The position numbers were made by a program, and so were the translations under genes. 64,000 nt of DNA from an uncultured Flavobacteriales bacterium (GTDB lineage Bacteria > Bacteroidota > Bacteroidia > Flavobacteriales_D > Crocinitomicaceae), in contig CAJAII010000077.1 in NCBI GenBank assembly GCA_903939755.1, positions 1-64,000 on the forward strand. The letters are read 5' to 3'. Position 1 is the first letter of the stretch. Each line of letters begins with the position of its first letter. Of the stretch, positions 25,576 to 34,472 are shown in pieces. Below the pieces are notes generated by a model, which searched no databases, was not told the origin of the DNA, and was given only the letters and a program-made list of their open reading frames with translations.

Positions 25576-27738
25576 TCATTTGATTACAAAAGGTAAGGTC
25601 TTAAAATGGTCATCTGACATGATTTTCAAAAAGTAAGATCCTGCAGCAAATATCCGGGTATCAAGCAAAACCAAGTTTGATCCTTGGACAGCGTTCACCA
25701 CGTTGTTTTGAATTATTTTTCCTGTAAGATCCAATACTTGAAATTGCATGCTTTTATTTTTTGAAGCACTAAAACTTACATTCAATTCACCATCAGTTGG
25801 ATTAGGATAAAGCGAAATGTCATTAATGCTTTCGTTGAATTCATTTATCCCTAACACTATTTCATTGGAAGGTGCACCAGAATATAAATTAATATCATCT
25901 AAATAGAAATTGTTCCCCCCCTCGCCTTCGAATCGAAACTTAACTTTAAAATCTTGACTGAAATAATTGCTGGTCACATTAGTAACATGAACAGTTACCC
26001 AATCAGCATTCGATGCAGGTGCCCAAGAATTCGCTGTAAATAAAGTAGATAATTGATTCCCGCCTAACGTTTTACGTTGTGCCCAAGTTGTTCCACAATC
26101 ACTAGAAATAAATACTTTTAAATATTCATAATCCCCGCTTGTTTTTTTACGGTAAGCATAGCGAAAACTCAAGGTTACAATTCCGTTAGCTGGAATAACT
26201 GATAAATCAATTGGAGCAGAAATTAGTTCGTCGACATTCGATGGAGCCTGACCGAAATTAACCAATTTAGCACATTTTGAACCTGTATAAGCAATTGCAG
26301 GATCGAGTGTAAAGGCATTATTATTATTAGGGTTGTAAATTTCCCAGTTTGGTAGATTTGCAAGAGAAGTATACGATTCAAAACCTTCCCAAAAAGGTAA
26401 GGATACAGCAGTAGGAAGCACACGAATATAATTCGTTTTTGTCTCAACATCAGTTGTTGTTCCATCGGTTGCAGATAGAGTTACTGCATATAGTCCAGGT
26501 TGAGAATAAGTTACTGTAGGGTTTGAAGAAGTTGATGTACTTGGACTACCACCAGTGAAAGTCCAAGTTCGACCTGAAACTATATTAAATGAAGCATCCG
26601 TAAATTGAACTGATTCTCCCGCACAAATCGTCGTTCTATCTGCATTGAAATCAGCTGCACAAAGCGTCAAAGTACCCGATGCACCTGTAGCAGTCAAATT
26701 TGACGCTGACCATAAATTTGCTCTACCTGTATTGTTCGATTGTAATGCGGTACGCATGCGCGTTTTTTGACCTTCAGTAAACATTTTAGAACAATAAGAA
26801 TAATCCATATAATTTTCTATATTATCTCGAATGTCAAAGCCCCAATAAGCATTATCGGAATTACAGGTATTAGAACTCATGACACAAGCTTGAACGCCAA
26901 TACAATTTGGTGTATCTGTTACCCCATCATCCGTTGAACAACTTGTTGCATTTCCAGGATTATTATTCCCTCCCCAAGTATGGCTTAAATTTAACCAGTG
27001 TCCCACTTCGTGTGTCAATGTACGGCTCGTACCAACAGAGCTCGTACCAATGGATCCCATATAATTATGCAGAAGCCAAATACCATTCGTCATACTAGTA
27101 GCGGACGCAAATGACGGATTCGTTGTATAGCCTGCAGCTCCACCGATTTCACCACAAATAAAAACATTCAAATACTTATTGCCTGGCCAAGAACCTTGGT
27201 ACACATTATTGCCATTTTTAATTGCCGTTACTTGAGCGCTCCCACTTGAACCATCATAACTCAAGGCAGACATCGTTCGTGTTACCCCATTAAAACATGC
27301 ACCATTAGGTGCCTTTGTAGCTAATACAAATTCCACCTCGATATCTGAAGGCATTCCTTGAAATTCAGCGTGCACATTTGCTGCATCGGCGTTTAGGAGT
27401 CTGAAGTCACGGTTTAAAATAAATAATCCGTTCACAATTTGTTCGTGCGTAATGTTTTCTGCTCCGTTGTTGTGTAAGACATGAAATACCACTGGGATTT
27501 TATATACTATTGCTTTAGGAACCGAACCCTTTTTTAACAATTGTTCAAATTCTAAGTCATCTTGCTCTTTAATCAAAACAAAAGCTGGGTCTTTCATTGA
27601 CTCCATTAATTTTATATGTTGATGGCAATATTCTACGTTTTCGCCTTCTCGCGCATTGGTAATATCGAAGGGTTTTTTCTGAGCGTTAATTAAAATAACC
27701 TGACTAAAGAAAATAAAAATGAGGAGATATTTAAACAT
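25576..27738 (-). CDS. Secreted M43-type zinc metalloprotease, paralogue 2 (T9SS cargo)
   Basis: A 720-residue paralogue of the following minus-strand gene with the same order: signal peptide (ending INAQ), cysteine-containing propeptide (VEYCHQHIKL), metzincin domain with HEVGHWLNLSHTWGG and Met-turn ENYMDYSYC, PKD domain, jelly-roll domain and type A sorting domain (LYPNPTDG). I chose the ATG at 27738 because the upstream TTG at 27774 would add 12 residues before a good signal peptide. The genes are 39 bases apart and near-identical over long stretches, so they arose by tandem duplication. Codon-level divergence suggests the duplication is not very recent. Confidence 0.88.
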   Translation of the reverse strand: MFKYLLIFIFFSQVILINAQKKPFDITNAREGENVEYCHQHIKLMESMKDPAFVLIKEQDDLEFEQLLKKGSVPKAIVYKIPVVFHVLHNNGAENITHEQIVNGLFILNRDFRLLNADAANVHAEFQGMPSDIEVEFVLATKAPNGACFNGVTRTMSALSYDGSSGSAQVTAIKNGNNVYQGSWPGNKYLNVFICGEIGGAAGYTTNPSFASATSMTNGIWLLHNYMGSIGTSSVGTSRTLTHEVGHWLNLSHTWGGNNNPGNATSCSTDDGVTDTPNCIGVQACVMSSNTCNSDNAYWGFDIRDNIENYMDYSYCSKMFTEGQKTRMRTALQSNNTGRANLWSASNLTATGASGTLTLCAADFNADRTTICAGESVQFTDASFNIVSGRTWTFTGGSPSTSTSSNPTVTYSQPGLYAVTLSATDGTTTDVETKTNYIRVLPTAVSLPFWEGFESYTSLANLPNWEIYNPNNNNAFTLDPAIAYTGSKCAKLVNFGQAPSNVDELISAPIDLSVIPANGIVTLSFRYAYRKKTSGDYEYLKVFISSDCGTTWAQRKTLGGNQLSTLFTANSWAPASNADWVTVHVTNVTSNYFSQDFKVKFRFEGEGGNNFYLDDINLYSGAPSNEIVLGINEFNESINDISLYPNPTDGELNVSFSASKNKSMQFQVLDLTGKIIQNNVVNAVQGSNLVLLDTRIFAAGSYFLKIMSDDHFKTLPFVIK

Positions 27739-27830
27739 AAAAAAGGAATAAAATAAATATATAAGTGCACGCAAAAATAAACTATTTTTTAAACTAACAG
27801 AAATAGTTAAGGTAAATAAGCATTTATCTA

Positions 27831-27838
27831 TAACTTTG
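27831..27838 (+). promoter_or_regulatory. -7 promoter element (TAACTTTG) abutting the thioesterase start
   Basis: A TAnnTTTG match ends 5 bases before the ATG at 27844. If functional, transcription would begin about at the start codon, giving a leaderless mRNA. Confidence 0.45.
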
Positions 27839-27843
27839 TTTTT

Positions 27844-28356
27844 ATGAAATCGAAAACAGCAAAAGAAACATTATCGATTACCACTATAATCGTGTTACCA
27901 AATGATACCAATACCCAGGGAAATTTATTTGGAGGGCAATTATTAGCCTGGATGGATGTGATCTCAAGTGTTGCTGCACACAGACATTGTAAACGAGTGG
28001 TAGTAACGGCAGCGGTAAACAATGTCTCGTTTCAAAAACCAATAAAACATGCTTCTATCGTGACCTTAGAGGCCAAAGTTTCACGTGCATTTTCTACCTC
28101 TATGGAGATTATTGTTGATGTTTTCGTAGAAGATCAAATAACGGGCGAACGCGAAAAATGCAATGAAGCGATTTATACTTTTGTTGCTGTAGATCAGAAC
28201 GGTGGCCCCATACATGTCCCCGAATTAATTCCTGAGACAGAGGAGGAAAAGAAACGTTTTGAAGGAGCATTAAGAAGGAAACAATTAAGCCTAATTCTCG
28301 CAGGAAAATTGAAAGCTTCTGAGGCGACGGAATTAAAAAAACTGTTTCTAGACTAA
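27844..28356 (+). CDS. Acyl-CoA thioesterase, hotdog fold
   Basis: A 170-residue single hotdog-domain thioesterase of the YciA/BACH type, which hydrolyses acyl-CoA to free fatty acid and CoA. The NTQGNLFGGQLLAWMDVISSVAAHRH stretch spans the catalytic Asn/Asp region and the central hotdog helix; VVTAAVNNVSFQKPI and the following strands complete the fold. The chain-length range is not predictable. The stop codon overlaps the ATG of the alpha/beta hydrolase by one base (TAATG), so the two are translationally coupled, suggesting related lipid or ester hydrolysis. Confidence 0.88.
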   Translation: MKSKTAKETLSITTIIVLPNDTNTQGNLFGGQLLAWMDVISSVAAHRHCKRVVVTAAVNNVSFQKPIKHASIVTLEAKVSRAFSTSMEIIVDVFVEDQITGEREKCNEAIYTFVAVDQNGGPIHVPELIPETEEEKKRFEGALRRKQLSLILAGKLKASEATELKKLFLD

Positions 28357-29756
28357 TGAGGAAGATTTGCACCTTACTCTTTATTTTTCTAGTTGTTTTT
28401 AGCAATGCAAATTCACAAGAGAACATCATTGGTGATTGGAATGGCGCTTTATCACTTGGAGGACAACAACTTAGTTTAATTTTTCATTTTGAAAAAGTAG
28501 GCGCTACTTATTCGGGTAGTCTGGATAGCCCGGATCAAAAAGCTTTTGGAATAAAGGCTGATGAAGTTGTTTATGAAAATGGGAAGTTAGCAGTGACTAT
28601 CTTAAAAATTGGCTTAAGTTACAATGGCGTTTTGGTTGACACCACCATTTCTGGTGAATTTGCACAAGGATATTTTAAGGCACCACTTCAATTAAGCAGG
28701 AGAAAGGTGGAGAAAAAAGTAGTGATAAAACCTCAAGAACCACAGGCTCCCTTCCCTTATTTAGAAGAAGAAATCGTATTTCATCATATAAATGCCAATT
28801 TTGACATGGCCGGAACCTTAACGTTACCCAAAGGAGAAGGCGTTTTTCCTGCAATACTATTAATCAGTGGAAGTGGGCCACAAGATAGAAATGAAGAAAT
28901 TTTAGGTCATAAACCATTTCTCATTATTGCCGATTACCTCACAAAAAAAGGATATGCTGTTTTGCGTTATGATGACAGAGGAACGGCAAAATCTGGAGGT
29001 AAATTTGAGGGGGCTACTTCACTCGATTTTGCAAGCGATGCGGCCTCTGCGCTCGCTTATTTAAAAACGAGAAAAGACATTGATGCTACTAAAATTGCTT
29101 TGACTGGACATAGTGAAGGAGCGATGCTTGCGGCAATTCTTGCGGCGAGTGACCCCAGTATTAATGCGATCATAATGTTAGCGGGACCAGGAATTCCCGG
29201 GGATCAATTATTGCTGATGCAACAAGAATTAATAGCGACTGTGAATCAAGTTAATCCTGATGAAATTAAAGAAAATACACTAATTAATAGCAGTTTATTT
29301 GATCTTATTAAACAGTCAAATGATTTAGAAAGTGCAACAATTTCAGTTGAGAAAAAATTAAAGAAAATTAGTAAAGCGTTAAGTAAAAGTGACTTAGAAG
29401 CTTATGGTGGAAAAGCCGAATATGTTACACAAAATTTACGTGCCTATATGAATCCTTGGATGTACTTTTTTCTGAGATACAAGCCCGCCATCGATCTAAA
29501 AAAAATAAAATGCAATGTACTTGCCTTAAATGGGAGTAAAGATTTACAAGTGCCAAGCAAAGAAAATTTAGCCGCACTGGATGTTGCTATTAACAACCCG
29601 GGTAAAGTAAAGCAAATCGTTGAATTGCCCAATTTAAACCATTTATTTCAAAAATGTTTAACGGGAAACATTACCGAATATGGTGAGATCCAAGAAACCA
29701 TCTCTCCGGAGGTGCTTGAAAAGATAAATGAATTTTTAACGAGTTGTTGGAACTAA
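28356..29756 (+). CDS. Exported alpha/beta hydrolase
   Basis: A 466-residue protein with a signal peptide (1-20, ending NANSQ), an N-terminal beta-rich domain of about 100 residues (GDWNGALSLGGQQLSLIFHF) and an alpha/beta hydrolase domain. The oxyanion region SGSGPQDRNE, the RYDDRGTAKSGG loop and the nucleophile elbow GHSEG (serine near residue 253) are visible, with a late HLFQ histidine as the likely third triad member. It belongs to a common Bacteroidota group of periplasmic esterases or acyl-peptidase relatives; the substrate is unknown. It is coupled to the thioesterase upstream and overlaps the convergent GT9 gene by 4 bases. Confidence 0.83.
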   Translation: MRKICTLLFIFLVVFSNANSQENIIGDWNGALSLGGQQLSLIFHFEKVGATYSGSLDSPDQKAFGIKADEVVYENGKLAVTILKIGLSYNGVLVDTTISGEFAQGYFKAPLQLSRRKVEKKVVIKPQEPQAPFPYLEEEIVFHHINANFDMAGTLTLPKGEGVFPAILLISGSGPQDRNEEILGHKPFLIIADYLTKKGYAVLRYDDRGTAKSGGKFEGATSLDFASDAASALAYLKTRKDIDATKIALTGHSEGAMLAAILAASDPSINAIIMLAGPGIPGDQLLLMQQELIATVNQVNPDEIKENTLINSSLFDLIKQSNDLESATISVEKKLKKISKALSKSDLEAYGGKAEYVTQNLRAYMNPWMYFFLRYKPAIDLKKIKCNVLALNGSKDLQVPSKENLAALDVAINNPGKVKQIVELPNLNHLFQKCLTGNITEYGEIQETISPEVLEKINEFLTSCWN

Positions 29757-30745
29757 GCCTTGATGTCGGTTGCTATGGCTGAAAGATCCTGTTTTTCCAT
29801 GCACTTAAAATGTCCTTTGGGACATTCTTGATAGCCAATTTTAGAACAAGGGCGGCAATTCAAGCCTACTACTTCATGAATTTTTACAGACTTTTCATTT
29901 CCTGGACGATAGGGGGACATCCCAAATGCCGGGACCGTATTTCCCCAAATAGAAACAATTGGAACGTCAAACATGGCAGCAATGTGCATAAGTCCAGTAT
30001 CATTCGTAAGGACCGTTTTCGCTTGCGAAAGAATGCTAGCTGAAGCTAGCAGACTTAATTCACCACATAAATTATACATCTTTTTTTGAGGAAATGCTGC
30101 TTGTATTTTTTTGCCATCCACTTGTTCAGTATGACCCCCTAATAATACAATTGGCAAATCATACGATTCAATAACCTCAATTAAAGAAGCCACCGGGAAT
30201 TTTTTTGTTCTATATTGAGCGCCCATTGCAATTGCCAAAAATGATTTTTTTCTTAAATCGTATCTATTTAGCTCTATTTCAAAAGTATTAGGAACAAAAA
30301 ACGCTGTGTTTTTGTGATCACTCTTCACATCTAGATCAGTAAAAGCATCGATATATCGATCAACGACATGCTTATTCGGGAGCTTATTCTTTTTTAGGCG
30401 GGTTAACAACCATTTCTTCCAATTTAATTTAACCAGCCTTTTTAGTTGAACGCCACTAATTCCAACTGTAAGCAAACGCGTTCTCAAATTATTATGTAAA
30501 TCAATGATATGCGAATAATTTTCCTTTCGAATTTCGCCTTTCGTTTGCTTTAAATCACCATCAAAAAAGAGTGTTTTATCATGAAAAGTAGAAGCTAGAA
30601 GCAGCTCCTTATAGGTAGATTTTGTTAGGAAATGAACTTCAGCATTTGGGTGTTTTTCTTTGAGGCATCGTAGTGCATGAAAAGTTAGTACAATATCTCC
30701 AATAGAACTAAACCGAATAACTAAGATCTTCAGCTTTTTTTCCAT
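29753..30745 (-). CDS. Glycosyltransferase family 9 (heptosyltransferase-like)
   Basis: A 330-residue GT-B enzyme of family 9, related to ADP-heptose:LPS heptosyltransferases WaaC/WaaF. The N-terminal VIRFSSIGDIVLT motif, the LLGGHTEQ strand and the TNDTGLMHIAAMFDVPIVSIWG nucleotide-sugar site are clear. It probably adds a heptose or similar sugar to LPS core on the inner face of the inner membrane. A cluster of three cysteines in the C-terminal third (NCRPCSKIGYQECPKG) is common in Bacteroidota members. It is the last gene of a five-gene minus-strand operon, 4 bases after the histidine kinase gene. Confidence 0.88.
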   Translation of the reverse strand: MEKKLKILVIRFSSIGDIVLTFHALRCLKEKHPNAEVHFLTKSTYKELLLASTFHDKTLFFDGDLKQTKGEIRKENYSHIIDLHNNLRTRLLTVGISGVQLKRLVKLNWKKWLLTRLKKNKLPNKHVVDRYIDAFTDLDVKSDHKNTAFFVPNTFEIELNRYDLRKKSFLAIAMGAQYRTKKFPVASLIEVIESYDLPIVLLGGHTEQVDGKKIQAAFPQKKMYNLCGELSLLASASILSQAKTVLTNDTGLMHIAAMFDVPIVSIWGNTVPAFGMSPYRPGNEKSVKIHEVVGLNCRPCSKIGYQECPKGHFKCMEKQDLSAIATDIKA

Positions 30746-30749
30746 TGTG

Positions 30750-32108
30750 TTAGGAATTAATAATCATTTTAACCTTAACACCTTTTCCTATTTCGGATTT
30801 ATATTCGCACTTAATATTTGACATTTTCATTCTATATTGAATATTTTGCATTCCCATACCTTGTTGCGCTGTTTCTATATCGAAGCCAATGCCGTTATCT
30901 TCCAAGGAAATAAAAATTTGATCCGAAGATTTTTGGATAACAAAAGTGATTTCGGTTGCTTGAGAATGTTTTAAGGTATTGTTGATTAACTCTTGAACAA
31001 CTCTAAACAAGTTAATCCGGTCAACGTTATCAAGCGTTTTTTCATCGATTCCTTTTTGAATTTTTACAGTAAAGTTAATTTCTCCAATAGAATTAATCCG
31101 ATTGGCAAATCGATCAATTGCATTTAAAAATCCCAATTCTAATTCAGGTGGATTTAGTGCGTAAGCTATTTCTTTAATCGAACGGATACTTGATTGCAAC
31201 AAACTGGAAATATCACTAAACTGTGCCTCCTCTTCTTTTTTGGGAGTGATATTTTGAAAAAGTAAATTTAAGAGAACCAGTTGCTGTCCTAAACCATCAT
31301 GCAATTCCCTAGCGATTTTTTTCTTTTCCCTTTCTTCCGCTTGCGTAATTACATCGAACTTTTGTTTTTCGAACTTCAATTCTTCCGTTCGATCGATTAC
31401 TAATGCGATGTATGTTTCCTCTTCTCTTTCCAATTTATTAATTACGATTTCATTAACGATTTCTAAACCATTTAAAGTTGTTTGTCTTATCCGATGTTTA
31501 GCAAAACTCTGATTACTCTCGATCTCAATTTTTTGATCTTTAAAATAATTAAACCAATAAATAGATTTACCTAGAATTTCATCACTCTCAACTTGATAGA
31601 GGGATAGCGCGGCAGGATTTGCCATGGCAATTATAAGTGATTTACCTACCAAACGTAGAACAGGAAATGGGGACCTATTAAAAACATCCTTATATTTTTG
31701 CTCGGAGTTAAAGATGCCAAGTCGAAAACTTCTTCGGAGCATGCTATAACGAATCGTTTTGTCCAACAATTGCGCATTAATTTCTGTTTTCAACAAATAA
31801 TCTTGTGCGCCCTTGGAAACTATTTCTAAAGCAAGAATCTGATCATTCAGTCCGGAAAGAATGATAATGGACGCCATCTTATACATTTCATGAATTGCTT
31901 CGTAAGTATTAATACCACTAGAATCTGAAATACCAAGGTCTAACAATACAACATCCGGTTGAAATTCTTCTTGAGCTAATTTGGCTTCACTTAACGATGA
32001 TACAATTAATATATCTTTGGTGTCAACCTTTAACATTTCCAATTGATGCTGAATTAGGTTTGCGAAGGGCAAATCATCTTCAACAATTAAAATTTTGGCT
32101 AACTCCAT
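30750..32108 (-). CDS. Receiver-PAS-histidine kinase (HisKA_3/NarX type), soluble
   Basis: A 452-residue cytoplasmic kinase with a receiver domain first (1-120; D57 in VVLLDLGIS, K107), a PAS-like domain (about 135-245) and a NarX-type kinase (about 255-452). The phospho-histidine is H270 in ARELHDGLGQQL; the N box is RVVQELINNTLKHSQA and the G box DNGIGFD. No transmembrane segment is present. An N-terminal receiver suggests it is itself controlled by another kinase. NarX-type kinases normally phosphorylate LuxR-type regulators, none of which is in the window. It overlaps the upstream membrane protein gene by 10 bases, suggesting a functional pair (inference). Confidence 0.88.
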   Translation of the reverse strand: MELAKILIVEDDLPFANLIQHQLEMLKVDTKDILIVSSLSEAKLAQEEFQPDVVLLDLGISDSSGINTYEAIHEMYKMASIIILSGLNDQILALEIVSKGAQDYLLKTEINAQLLDKTIRYSMLRRSFRLGIFNSEQKYKDVFNRSPFPVLRLVGKSLIIAMANPAALSLYQVESDEILGKSIYWFNYFKDQKIEIESNQSFAKHRIRQTTLNGLEIVNEIVINKLEREEETYIALVIDRTEELKFEKQKFDVITQAEEREKKKIARELHDGLGQQLVLLNLLFQNITPKKEEEAQFSDISSLLQSSIRSIKEIAYALNPPELELGFLNAIDRFANRINSIGEINFTVKIQKGIDEKTLDNVDRINLFRVVQELINNTLKHSQATEITFVIQKSSDQIFISLEDNGIGFDIETAQQGMGMQNIQYRMKMSNIKCEYKSEIGKGVKVKMIINS

Positions 32109-32770
32109 TCGCCAATTTTACTAAACATAACCTTGTCTTTATCCACAATGTCATTAAGTCCATTAAAAAGTGCCTCCTTGTCTTCGTTACGAAGGCAATT
32201 GGTAGGAAAAGATAATTGTAATTCCTTAATATAATCAAAATAGATGGTTTGTTGTTCGATGCTTATTTTTCTTAATCCTTCAAAATAAATAACCGTTACC
32301 TCCCTATCGCTAACAATTAAAGCTTTAGAACTTAGGCCAATTCTAAACCGCTTTTTATAGCCTATCACTAAAAACAATAAGTTATCAAATGAAAAACTCA
32401 ACAAAACGATAGCCGGAACAATTGCGTGAGTGGTCAAGTTATAAATTGAGAGGCCGAGACTTATCATAATGCAGGACTCAATCAAATTATAAACAACGAC
32501 CCTGTTTTTACGTGCGGTGCTTACCTCAAAATTAAAAAGAAATCGATCCGTGGAATTCACAATTTTCATTCCCATCCAACGCTTTAAACTTCTTCTAAAA
32601 GCGATAAGTCCCATTAAAGTTCCCAATAACCAAAATCCCTCATCTGCAAAACTCAAATTCTTACCCGATGTTTTTAGCATTTCTACTGGAAGATCAAAAC
32701 CAACAATAATGGTCAACATTATTAAGGGAAAAGTAAGCGCAAGCAAAATAGAATTTACAAAACTATTCAT
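32099..32770 (-). CDS. Uncharacterised multi-pass membrane protein
   Basis: A 223-residue protein with hydrophobic segments at about 6-26, 44-58, 92-112 and 115-135, followed by a soluble C-terminal region of about 80 residues with alternating beta-type strands (LIVSDREVTVIYFEGLRKISI). This soluble part resembles a PH-like or YcxB/DUF-type membrane-associated domain, but I do not recognise a family. It overlaps DUF349 upstream by 8 bases and the receiver-kinase downstream by 10, so tight co-expression is expected. It might anchor or feed a signal to the otherwise soluble kinase; that is inference from position only. Confidence 0.65.
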   Translation of the reverse strand: MNSFVNSILLALTFPLIMLTIIVGFDLPVEMLKTSGKNLSFADEGFWLLGTLMGLIAFRRSLKRWMGMKIVNSTDRFLFNFEVSTARKNRVVVYNLIESCIMISLGLSIYNLTTHAIVPAIVLLSFSFDNLLFLVIGYKKRFRIGLSSKALIVSDREVTVIYFEGLRKISIEQQTIYFDYIKELQLSFPTNCLRNEDKEALFNGLNDIVDKDKVMFSKIGEWS

Positions 32771-34472
32771 TCGGAATAAGTTTTAACTTTCCTCTTAATT
32801 GAAGGATTTCTTGTTTAATTTTCTCAATTTTTAACTCCACCTCTTTTTTAAGTTCATCTGCCCCTTTTGATTTAGCAAAAAAGCCCAAATTTGTTTCATA
32901 TTGCAACGCTTCGTTTGTCAAGCTGTCCATTTGTCGCTTGATATCAGCACGTTCCTTTTGGTAAAGTTTTGTTCGTTCTGGGCTAGCATTGATCACGTCC
33001 ATTTTAGCTGAAAAAAGCAGACTTGCGCGTTCAGCCCCCTCCAATTTCAATTCAGAATATTTTGTATCTAGTGCCTTTTTATAGGCGCTATAAATCGTTT
33101 CTTTTTTATTTAAAGGGACATGGCCAATTTCGGAAAACGATTGGCTAAACTTTTTAAAATCAGCTAACGCAGTCGATTTATCCGTGATTTTATAAGCGTT
33201 AACACTTTCAATTAATGCCAACTTCAGATTCAAATTGTTTTCCAATTCACCCGCCTGATCCTTAATCGATTTTTCCCTAGCATTGAAAAAAACATCGCAA
33301 GAAGCCCGAAATTCGGACCACAGCCTATTTTCAAATTTGTGTCCTGCAGGGCCTAACCCTTTCCAGCGCTGTTGGATTTTTATTATTTTATCTGCCGTTA
33401 ATTTCCAATCTGTATCCTTATTGATCGCTTTCACTTCATCAATTAAGCCTTTTTTCAACTCAATGTTTTGTTGAATGTTAGCTTCGTTCTTTTTGCTCAC
33501 CACTTTTTTGGCGCTAAAAAACAGGTCACATAATTTTCGGAATTCGCCCCAAACGACCTCATTATCTTTTTTGGAACCCGGCCCAATTTTCTTCCATTCC
33601 TCTTGTAATTTTAATACCGCATTGGTATTAATTTCATAAAATTTGGAAGAATCATTTTCTTCAAGTTGGTCTACGATTCCCTGTAGATTATTTATCAGTA
33701 ATTTCTTTTTTAGAATATTATCTGCTAAGAGGGTTCTTTGCTCGTCATAATGGGCATTAATTTTATCGTAAACTGATCGTACGGCCTCCCAATAACTGTT
33801 TTTTACCACTGCCCATTCGTCATTAGACACTGGTCCAATTTCTTCCCATTCATCTTGCAAGACCCGAAGATTGGACTCCATTTCTCGAATGGATCCTTTG
33901 CTATTTCGCAATTGTTGTAAACGTTGAATTAACCCTTGTTTTAACTGCGTATTTCTTTTATAGTCATGGTCCTTAATCTCCCGATAAATTTTCATTGTAT
34001 AAAAGAAAATTTCCAATATCCGTGAGTATTCCCGTTGAATTTCATCGCGCTTATCACGAGGGATGTCCCCGATTTTCTTCCACGTTTCGTGAATTTCTTT
34101 GTACGCTTGAAAAGCCACAGAAATATTTTCTTCACTTTCAATCACCTCTTTTAAGCTGCCTATCAATGACTTTTTCAGCTTTAAATTTTCAGCTTCTAAG
34201 GTTGTTTTTAAAGCAACTTGTTGCTTCCTTATTTCTTGAAATTTTTTATATTCTAAATAAAAAGATTCTTTTGGTGATTCAAAATCAATCGCTGGTATTT
34301 CCTCTCCTCGCTCAGCGGCTTCCATTTTCGCAACCTGCTGTAGGCGTTCTTGTTCGAGCAAGAAATCTTCAAAGTGACTTCTGATTTCGGCCGCTTCTTT
34401 ACCTAAAACGATTAAATCTTCCGCTATAGTGAGCGCTGAAATTTTTTCAATAAAGGGCTGAAATTCGATCAT
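32763..34472 (-). CDS. DUF349 repeat protein
   Basis: A 569-residue, strongly charged, helical protein with five DUF349 repeats. Each has a tryptophan or similar residue followed by an Ile-Gly pair: ETWKKIGDIP, DEWEEIGPVS, EEWKKIGPGS, QRWKGLGPAG and a final degenerate FSEIGHVP. Long lysine/glutamate helices at both ends suggest coiled coils, the last at 500-565. DUF349 proteins are widespread in Bacteroidota; the biochemical role is unknown, though scattered links to RNA or ribosome biology exist in other phyla. Its start overlaps the PfkB stop by 4 bases and its stop region overlaps the membrane protein by 8. Confidence 0.85.
   Translation of the reverse strand: MIEFQPFIEKISALTIAEDLIVLGKEAAEIRSHFEDFLLEQERLQQVAKMEAAERGEEIPAIDFESPKESFYLEYKKFQEIRKQQVALKTTLEAENLKLKKSLIGSLKEVIESEENISVAFQAYKEIHETWKKIGDIPRDKRDEIQREYSRILEIFFYTMKIYREIKDHDYKRNTQLKQGLIQRLQQLRNSKGSIREMESNLRVLQDEWEEIGPVSNDEWAVVKNSYWEAVRSVYDKINAHYDEQRTLLADNILKKKLLINNLQGIVDQLEENDSSKFYEINTNAVLKLQEEWKKIGPGSKKDNEVVWGEFRKLCDLFFSAKKVVSKKNEANIQQNIELKKGLIDEVKAINKDTDWKLTADKIIKIQQRWKGLGPAGHKFENRLWSEFRASCDVFFNAREKSIKDQAGELENNLNLKLALIESVNAYKITDKSTALADFKKFSQSFSEIGHVPLNKKETIYSAYKKALDTKYSELKLEGAERASLLFSAKMDVINASPERTKLYQKERADIKRQMDSLTNEALQYETNLGFFAKSKGADELKKEVELKIEKIKQEILQLRGKLKLIPNE

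Noticed and set aside
33995-34384. 129-codon plus-strand frame within the DUF349 gene
   Set aside because: Antisense shadow of a clear five-repeat coding sequence; composition not protein-like for this genome.
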